NCBI GenBank assembly: GCA_905178155.1 | Contig: CAJINV010000005.1 | Span: forward strand, 1,452,438-1,516,437 | Origin: Amoebophrya sp. A120 | Lineage: Eukaryota; Sar; Dinophyceae; Syndiniales; Amoebophryaceae | Length of the DNA: 64,000 nucleotides | Reading direction: 5' to 3' | Shown here: positions 11,399 through 20,980 of the stretch, piece by piece | Numbering within the stretch: the first letter of the stretch is position 1 | How the letters are laid out: each line of letters opens with the position of its first letter | Notes under the pieces: model-generated | Databases searched by the model: none | The model's input: the letters and a program-made list of their open reading frames with translations, nothing else | What the model was told of the DNA's origin: nothing | Translations under genes and position numbers: made by a program

Positions 11399-14237
11399 CT
11401 ACGGCGCCACCCCCTTCGTAACTTCAATGAAGTTCTTCAGCTCGATCAAAAACGTGACAAAATCCGTCTCCTTAACTTCTTGTATCGGAGCGATGCGACC
11501 GCCCCAGCCGGTGCCTTCGCCGAAAAGTCTTCCGGGTAGGGTGCTGACCTGCCGCAAAGATCGCCCACCTGTTGCCCAGGGCCAAGCGCTGTCACCTCCC
11601 GCGCCCACCTCCATGGCATCGACGACATCTTTCGCTTTTCCCGGCAGGAGCGTGATCACCGCTTCAGCGATAAGCGAGGTTCTCTTGTTGATCGGGTCGG
11701 CAAACAAAAACGCTTCCATGTGCGTCGGCGGAGTCTCGTTGCCGGCGTTTTCTTGCGTCCAACCGCTTGGATAGATTCGGAGCTTCCAGGGACCGTGTTG
11801 CGTCAACCAGAAGTCATTCGACGAGAAACTGGATGGGTTCTTTGCCGAAAACTTCTGGTACATTTCCTTCACGTCCACGGTCCAGGCGACTCGACTTGAC
11901 ACGGGGGGCCGCTTGGCAGCGTCTTCTTTGCCTTTCCCTTTGGTGTTATCCTTGACAAAAAGGAGATCGTCCTTCAGCGACGTCACGCTGCGTGCTAGAT
12001 CCGCAGACAAAACGCTTTTCACCGCTTCGACCTCTGTCTTTACGGTGTTCCCGAGGCGGTCCTCCACCGACGTCAGTTCCTTCTTCAAAATCGTTGCCAA
12101 CTTCGTGTCGAGCGGTCCCGCTGCGGTCGTGTCGTCGTCCGGGGCAGTTCCAGTTCCCGTGGGCGCAGCACCAGCGATTTCTGCAACAGCCGCTAGTTCC
12201 ATCTTGACATCCGCCAGGTCCGTCCTGATGCTAGCCTGCAGTGAATAGAAGCCGAGGAGGAAACTCAACGGCAGCAGAACACCAAAAGCCACGAGAAACG
12301 CACAGGCAACAAAGAAGGCACTCCAAGAGGTGTTTGCAAGCATGTCACGCTGCTCCGTGTTCGTTGTCGCGACTATAGCGTCAAGTTTCTTCAGCGCCGT
12401 GGCGGTTGCCATTCCGCCTTTTACTTCTTCGATTTTCGCCGCAGTATCATCTGCTACCGTGGATAGACGTTTATCCAGCTCTTTGAGCCCGGATGCGGTT
12501 TCGTCCTTCACTTCGTTGATTTTCGCTTCAGTCTTATCTGCTTCCGTGGTTAGTCCCCTCCCCACGGCCTTGAAGCAAGAAGCGGTGGCGACCATGTGGT
12601 CCTTCATTGCCGCGTTGATCGTGGCTGCGTCCGCCGCCGCTTTGCTACTGGTCGTTGCAATGTTGCTCAACTGCGACAGGACGGTCGGCCCACTGGTAGC
12701 CTTGATGGTTCCGTGCACTGGGAGCGCTTCGTGACACGGAACAAACTCCGCGATCACCGTCACAAAGTTATGCTGCTTCAGCATGTCGAAGTTCGCAAAC
12801 TCTTTCCAGCCCTGCCCGTCGCCCCCTGCTAGGAAGCGGTAAGGCGCTTTGGAACGCGCCGTCTCCAGGAGGACGACATCCTGACCAGTGGAGGAACTGT
12901 TTTGATGTTTGCTCCCCGCAATTACCTTGACCCGCATGCCCTTGACCTCAACGTATTTTGTCGTGCTATCGGCTGCCAAGCACAGAAAGAGACTCATCCA
13001 CTTCGTTGGAGAAGCGCCGGTAGCTGCTGCTAAAGCTGATGTTCCGGCAGCACTGCTGATGCATCCGCGTATCTTGAATTTCCAGGGGCCGAACCCCTGC
13101 GTGGAGACAGGCGGAGAATACAGGTCCAGGTCCGGGGCCAGGCCGCCATGTTCCTCGCTGTAGATCTTTCTCACGTCGATGGTCCACTCTATCTTGGATG
13201 TTTCCGTCACCCCGATCTGCTCGGACAGCCTCGTCAGTTCGGCGTCCTTCCTCGCCCCTTCTTTTTTCAGGATTTGCACATGGAGTTCCGCGAAGGCCCG
13301 ATGGTGTTCCGCCTCCTGGTCCGGTTTGTACTTTGTGCCGCAAATGTCGCACTCCTTGAGAAGTGCGGAACAATCCTTCTCGTGCTCCTCCAACTGTTTC
13401 CGCTGCAGCGAAGCACCACAACCGTGCGGGCAAGCGACGAAGCACCACCCGCACTGGCCAAGGTGCTTCGCAAGCAGATCTCCGTACGAGCCGACCCACT
13501 CGCAGAAGATATCGCAGGACTCCTCGCCTGGTTGTTCCGTCTGGTGTCGCAGCGCTGCGGCGGAGTTTCCAGCTCTGTTTCCGTCGTCCTCGCCCTCCGG
13601 GGAATTGTTCCCGGAGGTGCTGCAGATTGTCGTGGAGCTCGTAGTTGTCGCTTTACTAGATACGGAGGACGAGGAAGAGGCACTGGCAGTGGTGACAAGG
13701 GAGGACGAAGAGGACGCTTTCCAGGATGACGCGGGGTCTGGATTCGCGTGCGGGCAGCGCACCTGAACATGTTGATGTTCATCCACTTGTCTCCCTACGC
13801 ATCACGTGTCTCGCCGTTGCTTTCGGCTTCATCACGCTTCAGGCTAGGAAAGAGTATAGTAAGCAACTAGTTGTACATGATGGAAGTTTACTAGCCAGGA
13901 ATCTATGATCGAGAAAAGACCAACAAGCGAGCAGCAAGTAAAAGGCTTCCAAATAAGCCCAAATATGTAGTACCTCGAGGTTGTTCAAGGCCCGAAGCAC
14001 GAACTGGTTCACATCTTTCAAGGGCGCCGGCTTCGTGTCGCCGAAGGGCTGGCGACAAGTCGGACAAGCCTGCACCTCCGCAACGCACGAACTACAGAAA
14101 ATGTGGTGGCAGCCCGTCTGAACTGGATCATTCCAAAGCGACAAGCAAACTGCGCATTCGTAGTTGAGAGCGTCCTTCCTAGCCTTGTCCTGCACAATGT
14201 CGTCGATCCTCAGCTTGTCCCGCCTTGAGGACACCAT
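11399..14237 (-). CDS. RING / TRAF zinc finger / MATH / TM / MATH protein, copy C
   Basis: Join of 14237..13974 and 13762..11399 (875 residues). The 211-nt intron is GAG|GTACTA...CAG|GTGCG at the same codon position as in copies A, B and D. Order: RING at about residues 27-65 (YECAVC, CHHIFCSSC, CPTC); Ser/Thr-rich linker; TRAF-type zinc finger at about 175-265 (CEWVGSYGDLLAKHLGQC, HGCGASL, CDICG); MATH-like domain 1 at about 279-430 (EWTIDVRKIY, GPWKFKIRG, NFVTVIAEF); coiled coil; one strong transmembrane segment at about 568-593; a second coiled region; MATH-like domain 2 at about 712-870 (AWTVDVKEMY, HGPWKLRIYPSG, DFVTFLIEL). One span between the two MATH-like domains would put them on opposite sides of a membrane. 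The ATG is the first after an in-frame TTG and matches copy A's N-terminus MVSS. Confidence 0.82.
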
Positions 14238-15232
14238 GGTGTCTGTTTGGTCTGGTTTTTCTTCTTTATCTTTGCTGACGCACAACGTAAAAATTTTTCG
14301 TCAAAGACACCGACTTTATCGCAAGACTGAATTTTTCATTTTTTAAGAGAAGTGGTTTTGTTCTTCTTGAGTTGCTTGCTGGCTTCTTTTGATGAGACGC
14401 AGAAATTTAAGATATCAACGTTAATCGTGAAGGTTCCGTTTCCAGACGAGGTACTTTCTCGAACAAGAGACGACGATACCGATTCTCTCAACGGCCTCTC
14501 ATCCACCGCGAAATGACGAAAACGACGAACCACGAAGGCTGACGAGGTCGGATGCCTGCTGCAAAACGAAAATTTAATATATGAATCTATCAAGCGATTT
14601 TTTTTTTGATTCCAGGAATTCTCCTTTGGATACGATTACGGACCCGAATCGCTCGGATGGTACATAGTTTAGAACTCTAGGAGCGAAACAAGTAAACCAT
14701 CACCATATGCAGATCATACAACCGGATCATATTCAACATTTTCACGATAGTGCTCCTAAGTCGTGGTCTGCTCAAGTACATCAAGTGTGAGGGACATCAA
14801 TCTGACATGGAGATGGACCTAACGACGGCATAGACGTGCAGATCACGGAGCAGGCGGGCCCAGCGAGGAGCACATCTTTATAGTGCACCTCCAAAGTGAT
14901 TATTACGATTACGAAAGAACTTATCATGATCTTTCCGTGAGGTCCGAGAATATCAGAATTGATCGCTTTTCTTTTCACATCGGGCGAGAAGACTAAACGC
15001 AAACGCATCAAAAAAAAGCCGAAGTTTGCTACGCAATTCATGGCTCATCTGGTGTGATGGCGGTGCGTTTTTCCTTGTTTGTGCATCAGTGTGCTTAGTA
15101 TATGCTACTTTAGTGAGGGGTTCAAAAATAGTGTCGCTTTGTTCTGGAGGAGGAGGTAATTTGCTCGTTCGTCGAGAGTTGTGTAGCTACAACAGCAGCA
15201 AAACATTATCAACGCCAAAATTCAAACCTACA
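14238..15232. other. Spacer upstream of copy C
   Basis: About 1 kb of AT-rich DNA between the copy C start and the end of the next gene. ORFs such as 14336-14593 (-) and 14781-15041 (-) carry no recognisable feature. No RNA gene seen. Confidence 0.5.
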
Positions 15233-16513
15233 TCAGAACTTCCTATGTCCATGCCGTTTTTGTTTTGGCTTGTTGTTTCCCTTCTCTTGCTTGCCGGTTG
15301 CCGAAAGGCTTTCCTCTTTCGCGCGCTTCTCAGCAGCCGCGACAGCAACAGGGTCGTGATCAGGAAATTTCCGATAATGTTCCTGCAGTTTTTTCACTGT
15401 CGTGAAATCCATGTTGCATGTGGCGCACACAATTGCATCTGCAAATTTGTCCAGTGGTGCGTCTACCGCTGCACCTTGCAAACCGCGCCCGTGCGGCTCC
15501 GAGTCCATCTTTGGTGCCTTAGGAGCCTCCTTGAGCAGTTGGCCCTTCGTGAAGTTGTCCTGATTCTTTTTGTGTTTTCCCGTCGTTGATGGGTCTGCTA
15601 ATACTTTGTTCTTCGCCGCCCTCCTCGAAGCTTTCGCCTTCGTATGTGATAGTACATTTCCGTCAACATCAGCACCCACAGCGCCCACGTTTGCTTCATC
15701 GACAACATCATTTCTCGTGCCAGCCACTATTGCCCGTCCTGTTGCGCCACCTCCTGCACCACAGAAATTTTCCTCGTCCTCTGACGAATCACCAGTACTA
15801 GAAGAAGTTTTGTTGTCCTTCCGGCCCAGAAACGCGAACAGGCGCCGGTCCTCTTTCGTCAGGTCCCAGCCCGAAGCAGCGACCTCCCGCCGCCGTTCGG
15901 TCGCGGCAATGTGAGCCAAATACCGCGGATCGACCAGCCGGAGTGCGGCGACTAGTCGCCGCACTGCTGGTTCGGAAAAGAAAATCGAAGCTCTGGAGGA
16001 AGAGTTCGCGTTTGCGCTTTCCGTACGTGCTGGTGGACTTTCGGTGTATTTTTGTTTGTCTTCGCCAACGGCGGTAATGCTGTCGTCCTCCACGCCGTCT
16101 TCCAAGTCCCCAAGTTTAACATGCACGAGGTCGTCCTCTTCCTCTACTTCGTCATCTTCGAAAGACACTGAGCATGATAGGCTCCCATCGTCGTGACCAT
16201 GCGCGCCGTCAGCTGTCGCCAAATCACATTTGAATCCAGCCCATTCCGCGTAAAACGGTCCGACGAGGTCCCGCCAACTGGAATCTGCGTCGCCAAAGTC
16301 GGTGGGGAGGCCGCACTCTGCATCCGCACCATTGCTGGCTGCGCGAGAAATCGCTCCGAATAATTTGTTGAGGAAAATGTAGGGGAAAGAAGTTGATGTC
16401 GCTGGGCTTGGTTGGGCGAAGGGCTCACGTTGCGCTTCCACCGCGTCCGCGAGGGCGGCGACGCTCTCAAAATTTGACAGTCGCGTCCGAACCATCATTT
16501 TTTGGAAAGCCAT
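15233..16513 (-). CDS. Zinc-finger protein resembling the C-terminal part of Jjj1/DNAJC21
   Basis: Single exon of 426 residues from the first ATG (16513); an earlier GTG in the same frame is not used. FGDADSSWRDLVGPFYAEW resembles the segment after the J domain in Jjj1/DNAJC21, a cytosolic cofactor in 60S ribosome maturation. The charged helix LRLVDPRYLAHIAATERR fits the same family, and a C2H2 finger (CATCNMDFTTVKKLQEHYRKFPDH; C-x2-C, H-x5-H) lies near the C-terminus, which ends in a Lys/Arg-rich tail. Between these are acidic and Ser-rich stretches. No J domain or HPD motif is visible in this exon or in the 760 bp upstream, so either an upstream exon was missed or the protein is a truncated or divergent relative. 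It sits between two RING/TRAF copies without obvious functional connection. The family call is tentative. Confidence 0.5.
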   Translation of the reverse strand: MAFQKMMVRTRLSNFESVAALADAVEAQREPFAQPSPATSTSFPYIFLNKLFGAISRAASNGADAECGLPTDFGDADSSWRDLVGPFYAEWAGFKCDLATADGAHGHDDGSLSCSVSFEDDEVEEEDDLVHVKLGDLEDGVEDDSITAVGEDKQKYTESPPARTESANANSSSRASIFFSEPAVRRLVAALRLVDPRYLAHIAATERRREVAASGWDLTKEDRRLFAFLGRKDNKTSSSTGDSSEDEENFCGAGGGATGRAIVAGTRNDVVDEANVGAVGADVDGNVLSHTKAKASRRAAKNKVLADPSTTGKHKKNQDNFTKGQLLKEAPKAPKMDSEPHGRGLQGAAVDAPLDKFADAIVCATCNMDFTTVKKLQEHYRKFPDHDPVAVAAAEKRAKEESLSATGKQEKGNNKPKQKRHGHRKF

Positions 16514-17274
16514 TCGGGTTCGAAAGGACAACTCCCACACTTGTTACAATTCTACCTTCACCAGCGCCTGCAACACAGCGTATACACAAAGGCGACAAGA
16601 AACGCTTCTACTTTAATCAGGGAAAAAGTCCGAGTTGATAGCGCCATCCATAAACAAAGGACGATGCGCTGAGTCTTTCTCTTCGAAATATGGTTGAACT
16701 TGGACCTGAAGCATCAACATTATCATTACTCTTGCCTTCGGGCAGGACTTCACTTCACAGCCTTGAAGACATCATCCCACGTCTCCACCACGAAAATGAT
16801 CGCGTGCGCGTTCAGTACATCGCTCGCCGAACAACACACACCGCGAATTCTTTCCATTTTGGGCACAGGTATAATTTTGCCCTTCATGATCTATCATCAC
16901 TCACAAATAGCAGATCTGAATCTGATCAACAATTGGCTCACAAATAAAGGACTCCACATTCTTCATTTTCGTTTATTTTTTGAACTGAGCGCACTTATCG
17001 TTATCTTCCAGATCACTAATCAGGCCGAAAAGAAGCTCTAGATCTCGAAGAAGCTTCTGCTCTGGACTCTTTTTCATTAAAATAAAAATCAAAATCTAAG
17101 GTACGCGTTACTGGATCAGAAGAGATCAGTTCTTAAATGGGTGCAGCATCGGTAGATTCGGCGGTGATTCCTGCGGAAAAGGAGAAGCGAAGGTTCTGAA
17201 AAACGAGGGCCGCGCTCACGTTCCTTCTAGTTTTCTGCGCTCGGACGGTGGAGTGAATCGCTATTTACTTTACT
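16514..17274. other. Spacer between the Jjj1-like gene and copy D
   Basis: About 760 bp. A minus-strand short frame just upstream of the Jjj1-like gene begins MALSTRTFSLIKVEAFL but stops after about 30 residues. No J-domain exon is recognisable. Confidence 0.45.
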
Positions 17275-19142
17275 TCAGGGACCGGTCTTCAGAATCGCAG
17301 TGACGATTTCGTTGTCCATCGGAAATGTGCCGTCTTTTTTCTGCCTTGCGGGGCCGAAGCGGATCATGATCGTGATGTACGGGGAGGCTTTAATTTCAGA
17401 CACTGGGAGACTTTTTATATTAGACCAGCCAATACCGCGGGTGCCGAGGTTTATGCACTGGCCCACGCCGTTGTGCGTGACAATCGCGAGCGACTCGTCT
17501 ACGTGCCCCGAGACATCTGCCCGGCCTTTGCGAAAATAGACACTCCATGGAGGCACGCGAGTCGCTATCGGGCGGTCCTCGCTAGCTGCATCTGTTTCGC
17601 CTTTGTATCCGATGTAAAATGAGCAGTGTGTTCCAGTTCCCGTCGAGCAGCCGTGTGGTGTGACTAAGGCGTAGAATGGGCCGACGGGTCCTTTTTAAGT
17701 AACAAAATGAGCTTGTATGCAATAGAAATAGATGCTGAATTGAGCAACGGAAAAGAAAGATAACCTCAGCTGCAGGGAAGTTTTCAAACGCAATCGCAAC
17801 GAAACAAAAAAAAGGCAGCGCTGCTCGAGCGTCGTCCTGTATAGAGATCTTGCTAAGTATACCAGGCAAAAAGAATGGCGGAGACCATTCTTTGTGGCCT
17901 TTCCGCGTACACCGGCGATAGAGGTCCGCTGTGTTAATCGTCCAGTCAACTGCCAACGTCCCGCAGATATTTTTGAGGTTTTTGATCACCGACCCCAGCT
18001 GGTCCGCAGTTTTCTTTCCGATCGCTGTGACGTGTGCTGTTTTTGCGCCGTTGCTCTCGACTTTGACAAGCCGTTTGTCGACTTCCGCGACCTTTGTCGC
18101 CTTGGCGCCTTCTTTCTCGATCTTTGTGATTCGCTTGTCCATGGCTTGCATCAGGGAGTGCATCTGGTCCAGCTTGGAGCCGCCGCCTGCTGGATCCGCG
18201 CCCACATCTGCTAACCGCTTCTCTAGGATTGTCACATGAAGCTCCGCCCGCTCTCTTCGATGCGCCTCCACAGCGTCCGGCTTCATTTTTTCGCCACAGA
18301 TGCTGCACTCGACAAGCAGTTTCTGGCAGTGCGCTTCGTGGACAGTGAGATTTCTTCGCTGCATGGACTCCCCGCAGCCCCTCGGGCAATCGACGATCTG
18401 GCACTCGCACTCGGCCAGATGCTTCGCTAGTAAATCACCGTAGGACCCCGTCCAAGTACAGTAAAGAAACTCATCACTGTCTGCGTGCTGGTGCGCCACC
18501 AGAAAGGAGGATGAGGAGGAAGAAGAGCTACTGCCTGGGGCCCGGACCGCTTTCGAGTTGTTTGCTTTCCGCTTTTTCGCCGCCGGGCCGGGCTCTTCGG
18601 ACGCGCTACCGCTCAAATTGCCCAAGCCGGTGCCAGATGCTTCGGCCGCTGCGTTTGGGCAAGTTACCTGTAAGGGTCCGCGTTCGTGTTAGTTTTGGTG
18701 AGTACAGCGGACTCGTCAGCGTCGAGACAACCGAATGTGGCTTCTTGTGGTTCCCTATGCAGTATCATTGATACTGCATAGGGAACCACAAGAAGCCACA
18801 TGCTTCCGCATATCTCCAACCCACCAGCATGCTGTTGCTGGCCACCCAGGAAAAAAAAAAAGCGCGAAACTCGATACGTACCTTCAGCCCGTTCAACACA
18901 CGCAGCGCGAATGGGTTCGAGTCGCGCAGCGGCTTCGGCTTCTCCTCTCCGAATGGCTTGCGGCACGTCGGACAGGCGAGCAAGCCGCTCACACAAGATC
19001 CGCAGAAAATATGATGGCAGTCCGTCTGGACGGCATCCTGATGCCACAAAGACATACACACTGCGCACTCGTACTCCTGAGCACTCCGCCGCTCGTCCTC
19101 CTGGACGATGTCATCGATCTTCAGCTTGTTTCTCACCGACAT
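17275..19142 (-). CDS. RING / TRAF-type zinc finger / MATH-like protein, copy D
   Basis: Join of 19142..18882, 18667..17863 and 17690..17275 (493 residues). Intron 1 (214 nt, GTACGT...CAG) is at the family position; intron 2 (172 nt, GTATAC...AAG) splits the MATH-like domain in phase 1, and joining restores FFLPGPVGPFYALVTPHG. RING: YECAVC, CHHIFCGSC, CPTC. The TRAF-type zinc finger begins CTWTGSYGDLLAKHLAEC and continues with CPRGCG and CSICGEK. A coiled coil with repeats KxAEVDKRLVKVES follows, then a MATH-like domain (DWTINTADLY ... WSVYFRKG ... YITIMIRFG). No membrane segment is evident. It is the first-transcribed copy of the array and the only one with an intron inside the MATH-like region. 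Intron 1 also holds a perfect palindrome. Confidence 0.8.
18735..18801. repeat. Perfect 67-bp palindrome (33-bp arms, 1-nt centre) in intron 1 of copy D
   Basis: Arm 1 (18735-18767) begins ATGTGGCTTCTTGTGG and is matched without mismatch by the reverse complement at 18769-18801, with one T between. In the transcript it would form a long hairpin bringing the intron ends closer. An assembly fold-back artefact cannot be excluded from sequence alone. Confidence 0.9.
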
Positions 19143-20980
19143 GATGGTTTTGCTTTCAAATTCAATGCGTTGGGTGTAGCTTTTGCTTTCGACTCGACAA
19201 CTGATGCGATGGCTACGTCTAGTCCCACTCTAGTACAACTGGTGAGTACATGTACAACAATACGGTACAACAATATATTGAAAACTAAAATCCCAGAGGG
19301 AAGTTTGAAAATAAGTACCACGGTACAACTAAAACTATATACAGCGTATAGTAGGTTGTTTTCCTTGTTTGCACTTCTTTGTATACTACCGTCGTTCCAC
19401 CTAGCGAGTCGTGTGTTCATTTAGAGAAAGCATCAGTATCGAATTCGAGATGAAAGACAGACACGCATACGCCTCTAGCTGCGAAAATTTGCTTGTTGCA
19501 CTAGTTTTCACGGCAGCGATTCTACCTCCGACACCTGGCGATCTTTATCATCATGAGCATCCTGTTTCACTTTCCAGCCAATGCCACGTCTTTCGTAATA
19601 ATCATGCCGATTTATCCCCCCCGGACACAACCCGTCTTGCCAACGAAGTTGCAATCACATCAAATATCGGCCGCACAGGCACAACCGGCGACCTATAGCT
19701 TGTCGAACTGAAAATACCTTGTTGATGATGTTAACCAAAACGTAAGAAAGTGTCTCGGTAGTCGCAGTCGGTCGTTGTTCTGTGAATAAAAAAATAGAAC
19801 AATCAACAACAGAATTATAAATCCATTTCATCCACCGCTGCCGCAGCGGCAGCCATTCTTCATACACAAAATTGCAATCCCACAATCACAGTGACAAGAA
19901 ATAGCCGTTGCAAAAACAAGTTCGTGGAAGAAGTAGACAACTTGGATCATCGTTTTTCGTAATCTTCTTGGAAACTTGAGAGTGAGGGAAACGTGAAGAA
20001 GTACTCCCGTTGGCACATTGAGTTGTTAGCTTTATCATACCAGTTCGATCGCATACCACGGAAATTTCAAAAGCAGATAGATAGATAGATTACCCAGCAA
20101 GGGGTTAAAAGGAGCAAAGCTGCAGTATAGAGACAGTTTGTTAAAAGGAGCAAAGCTGCAGTATAGAGACAGTTTCACTCTTGATTATTTTTTTTCTCTA
20201 TAGTGTTCTTTCTGCTTGCCGCTCTGCGTTGTTGAGGCATCTTCCGTGAAGCTGTGAATTTGCATAGGAGAAAACTCAGCAGCAGGCGGGAGTGCTTTCA
20301 GTGCGTCTTTGTGGTTTTACGTGGTGGCTTTTTGTTGTCTAGGGAGCTGTGGTTTAGATCGTCCAAAGTGCAAGGCGCCAGAAGTGTTAAGAGATTGTAA
20401 GAGGGATCCTTACTTCGTGCTTCAGTGGACTTTCCGTATTAAACTTTCCGAGGTTTTTTCTTTTGTTCTATGTTTTTGCCTCTTGTTCCGCGGGTGGAAT
20501 ACTCAACTGTCTGTGAAAAAAAAAAGATCGACATCACAGACCTGGGGCGGTCGGGACAGCAAAATCATATATTTGGGAAGAGGAAGTTGAAGTAAGTTCT
20601 GCTAGCGCCCGGATACCTTCCTACTGCGAACGAGGGCGCTCGCACTACTGCTTTTTACCTAGTTCTATTTGCGTACTTTTACAAAGTTCCAATCAGGGCG
20701 CTCTTTTGTTTGATTTCAATTTCATTCATTTGAGTTCAGGTAAAAATGTTGAGAAGAAAAGCGAAAAGCAACATCAGTTCAGCACTAAAATTCCTGAAGT
20801 AGCCCCATCAATTCAGGAAGCCAGATGATTGACACTGTCAAAATTGTGCTTCGAAACGATAAAAATCTTACACGAACAAGGAACCACAAACTCAAGCTCT
20901 ATTACGATCAAATTTTAGATTCTATATTTGCCTTTCTAATGTACTCATGATAACCACCAGGCTGGCACACTTCTACTCCC
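19143..20980. other. 1.8-kb spacer upstream of copy D
   Basis: AT-rich DNA with no convincing gene. It contains a short GATA microsatellite (about 20077-20092), the tandem duplication listed separately, and a plus-strand ORF (20309-20590) that I do not consider coding. Confidence 0.5.
20105..20175 (+). repeat. Tandem duplication, 2 x 36 bp
   Basis: The unit starting TTAAAAGGAGCAAAGCTGCA occurs at 20105-20140 and again at 20141-20175, identical over 35 bases and differing at the last base. It looks like a recent small duplication. Confidence 0.9.

Noticed and set aside
18709-18722. CTGACGAG followed by a GAGT/ACTC stem, resembling part of a hammerhead ribozyme
   Set aside because: The required GAAA and a plausible stem III are missing, so the match is to the most degenerate part of the motif only.
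20309-20590. 93-codon plus-strand ORF with hydrophobic stretches
   Set aside because: Lies alone in an AT-rich spacer on the opposite strand to every other gene and has no recognisable motif.
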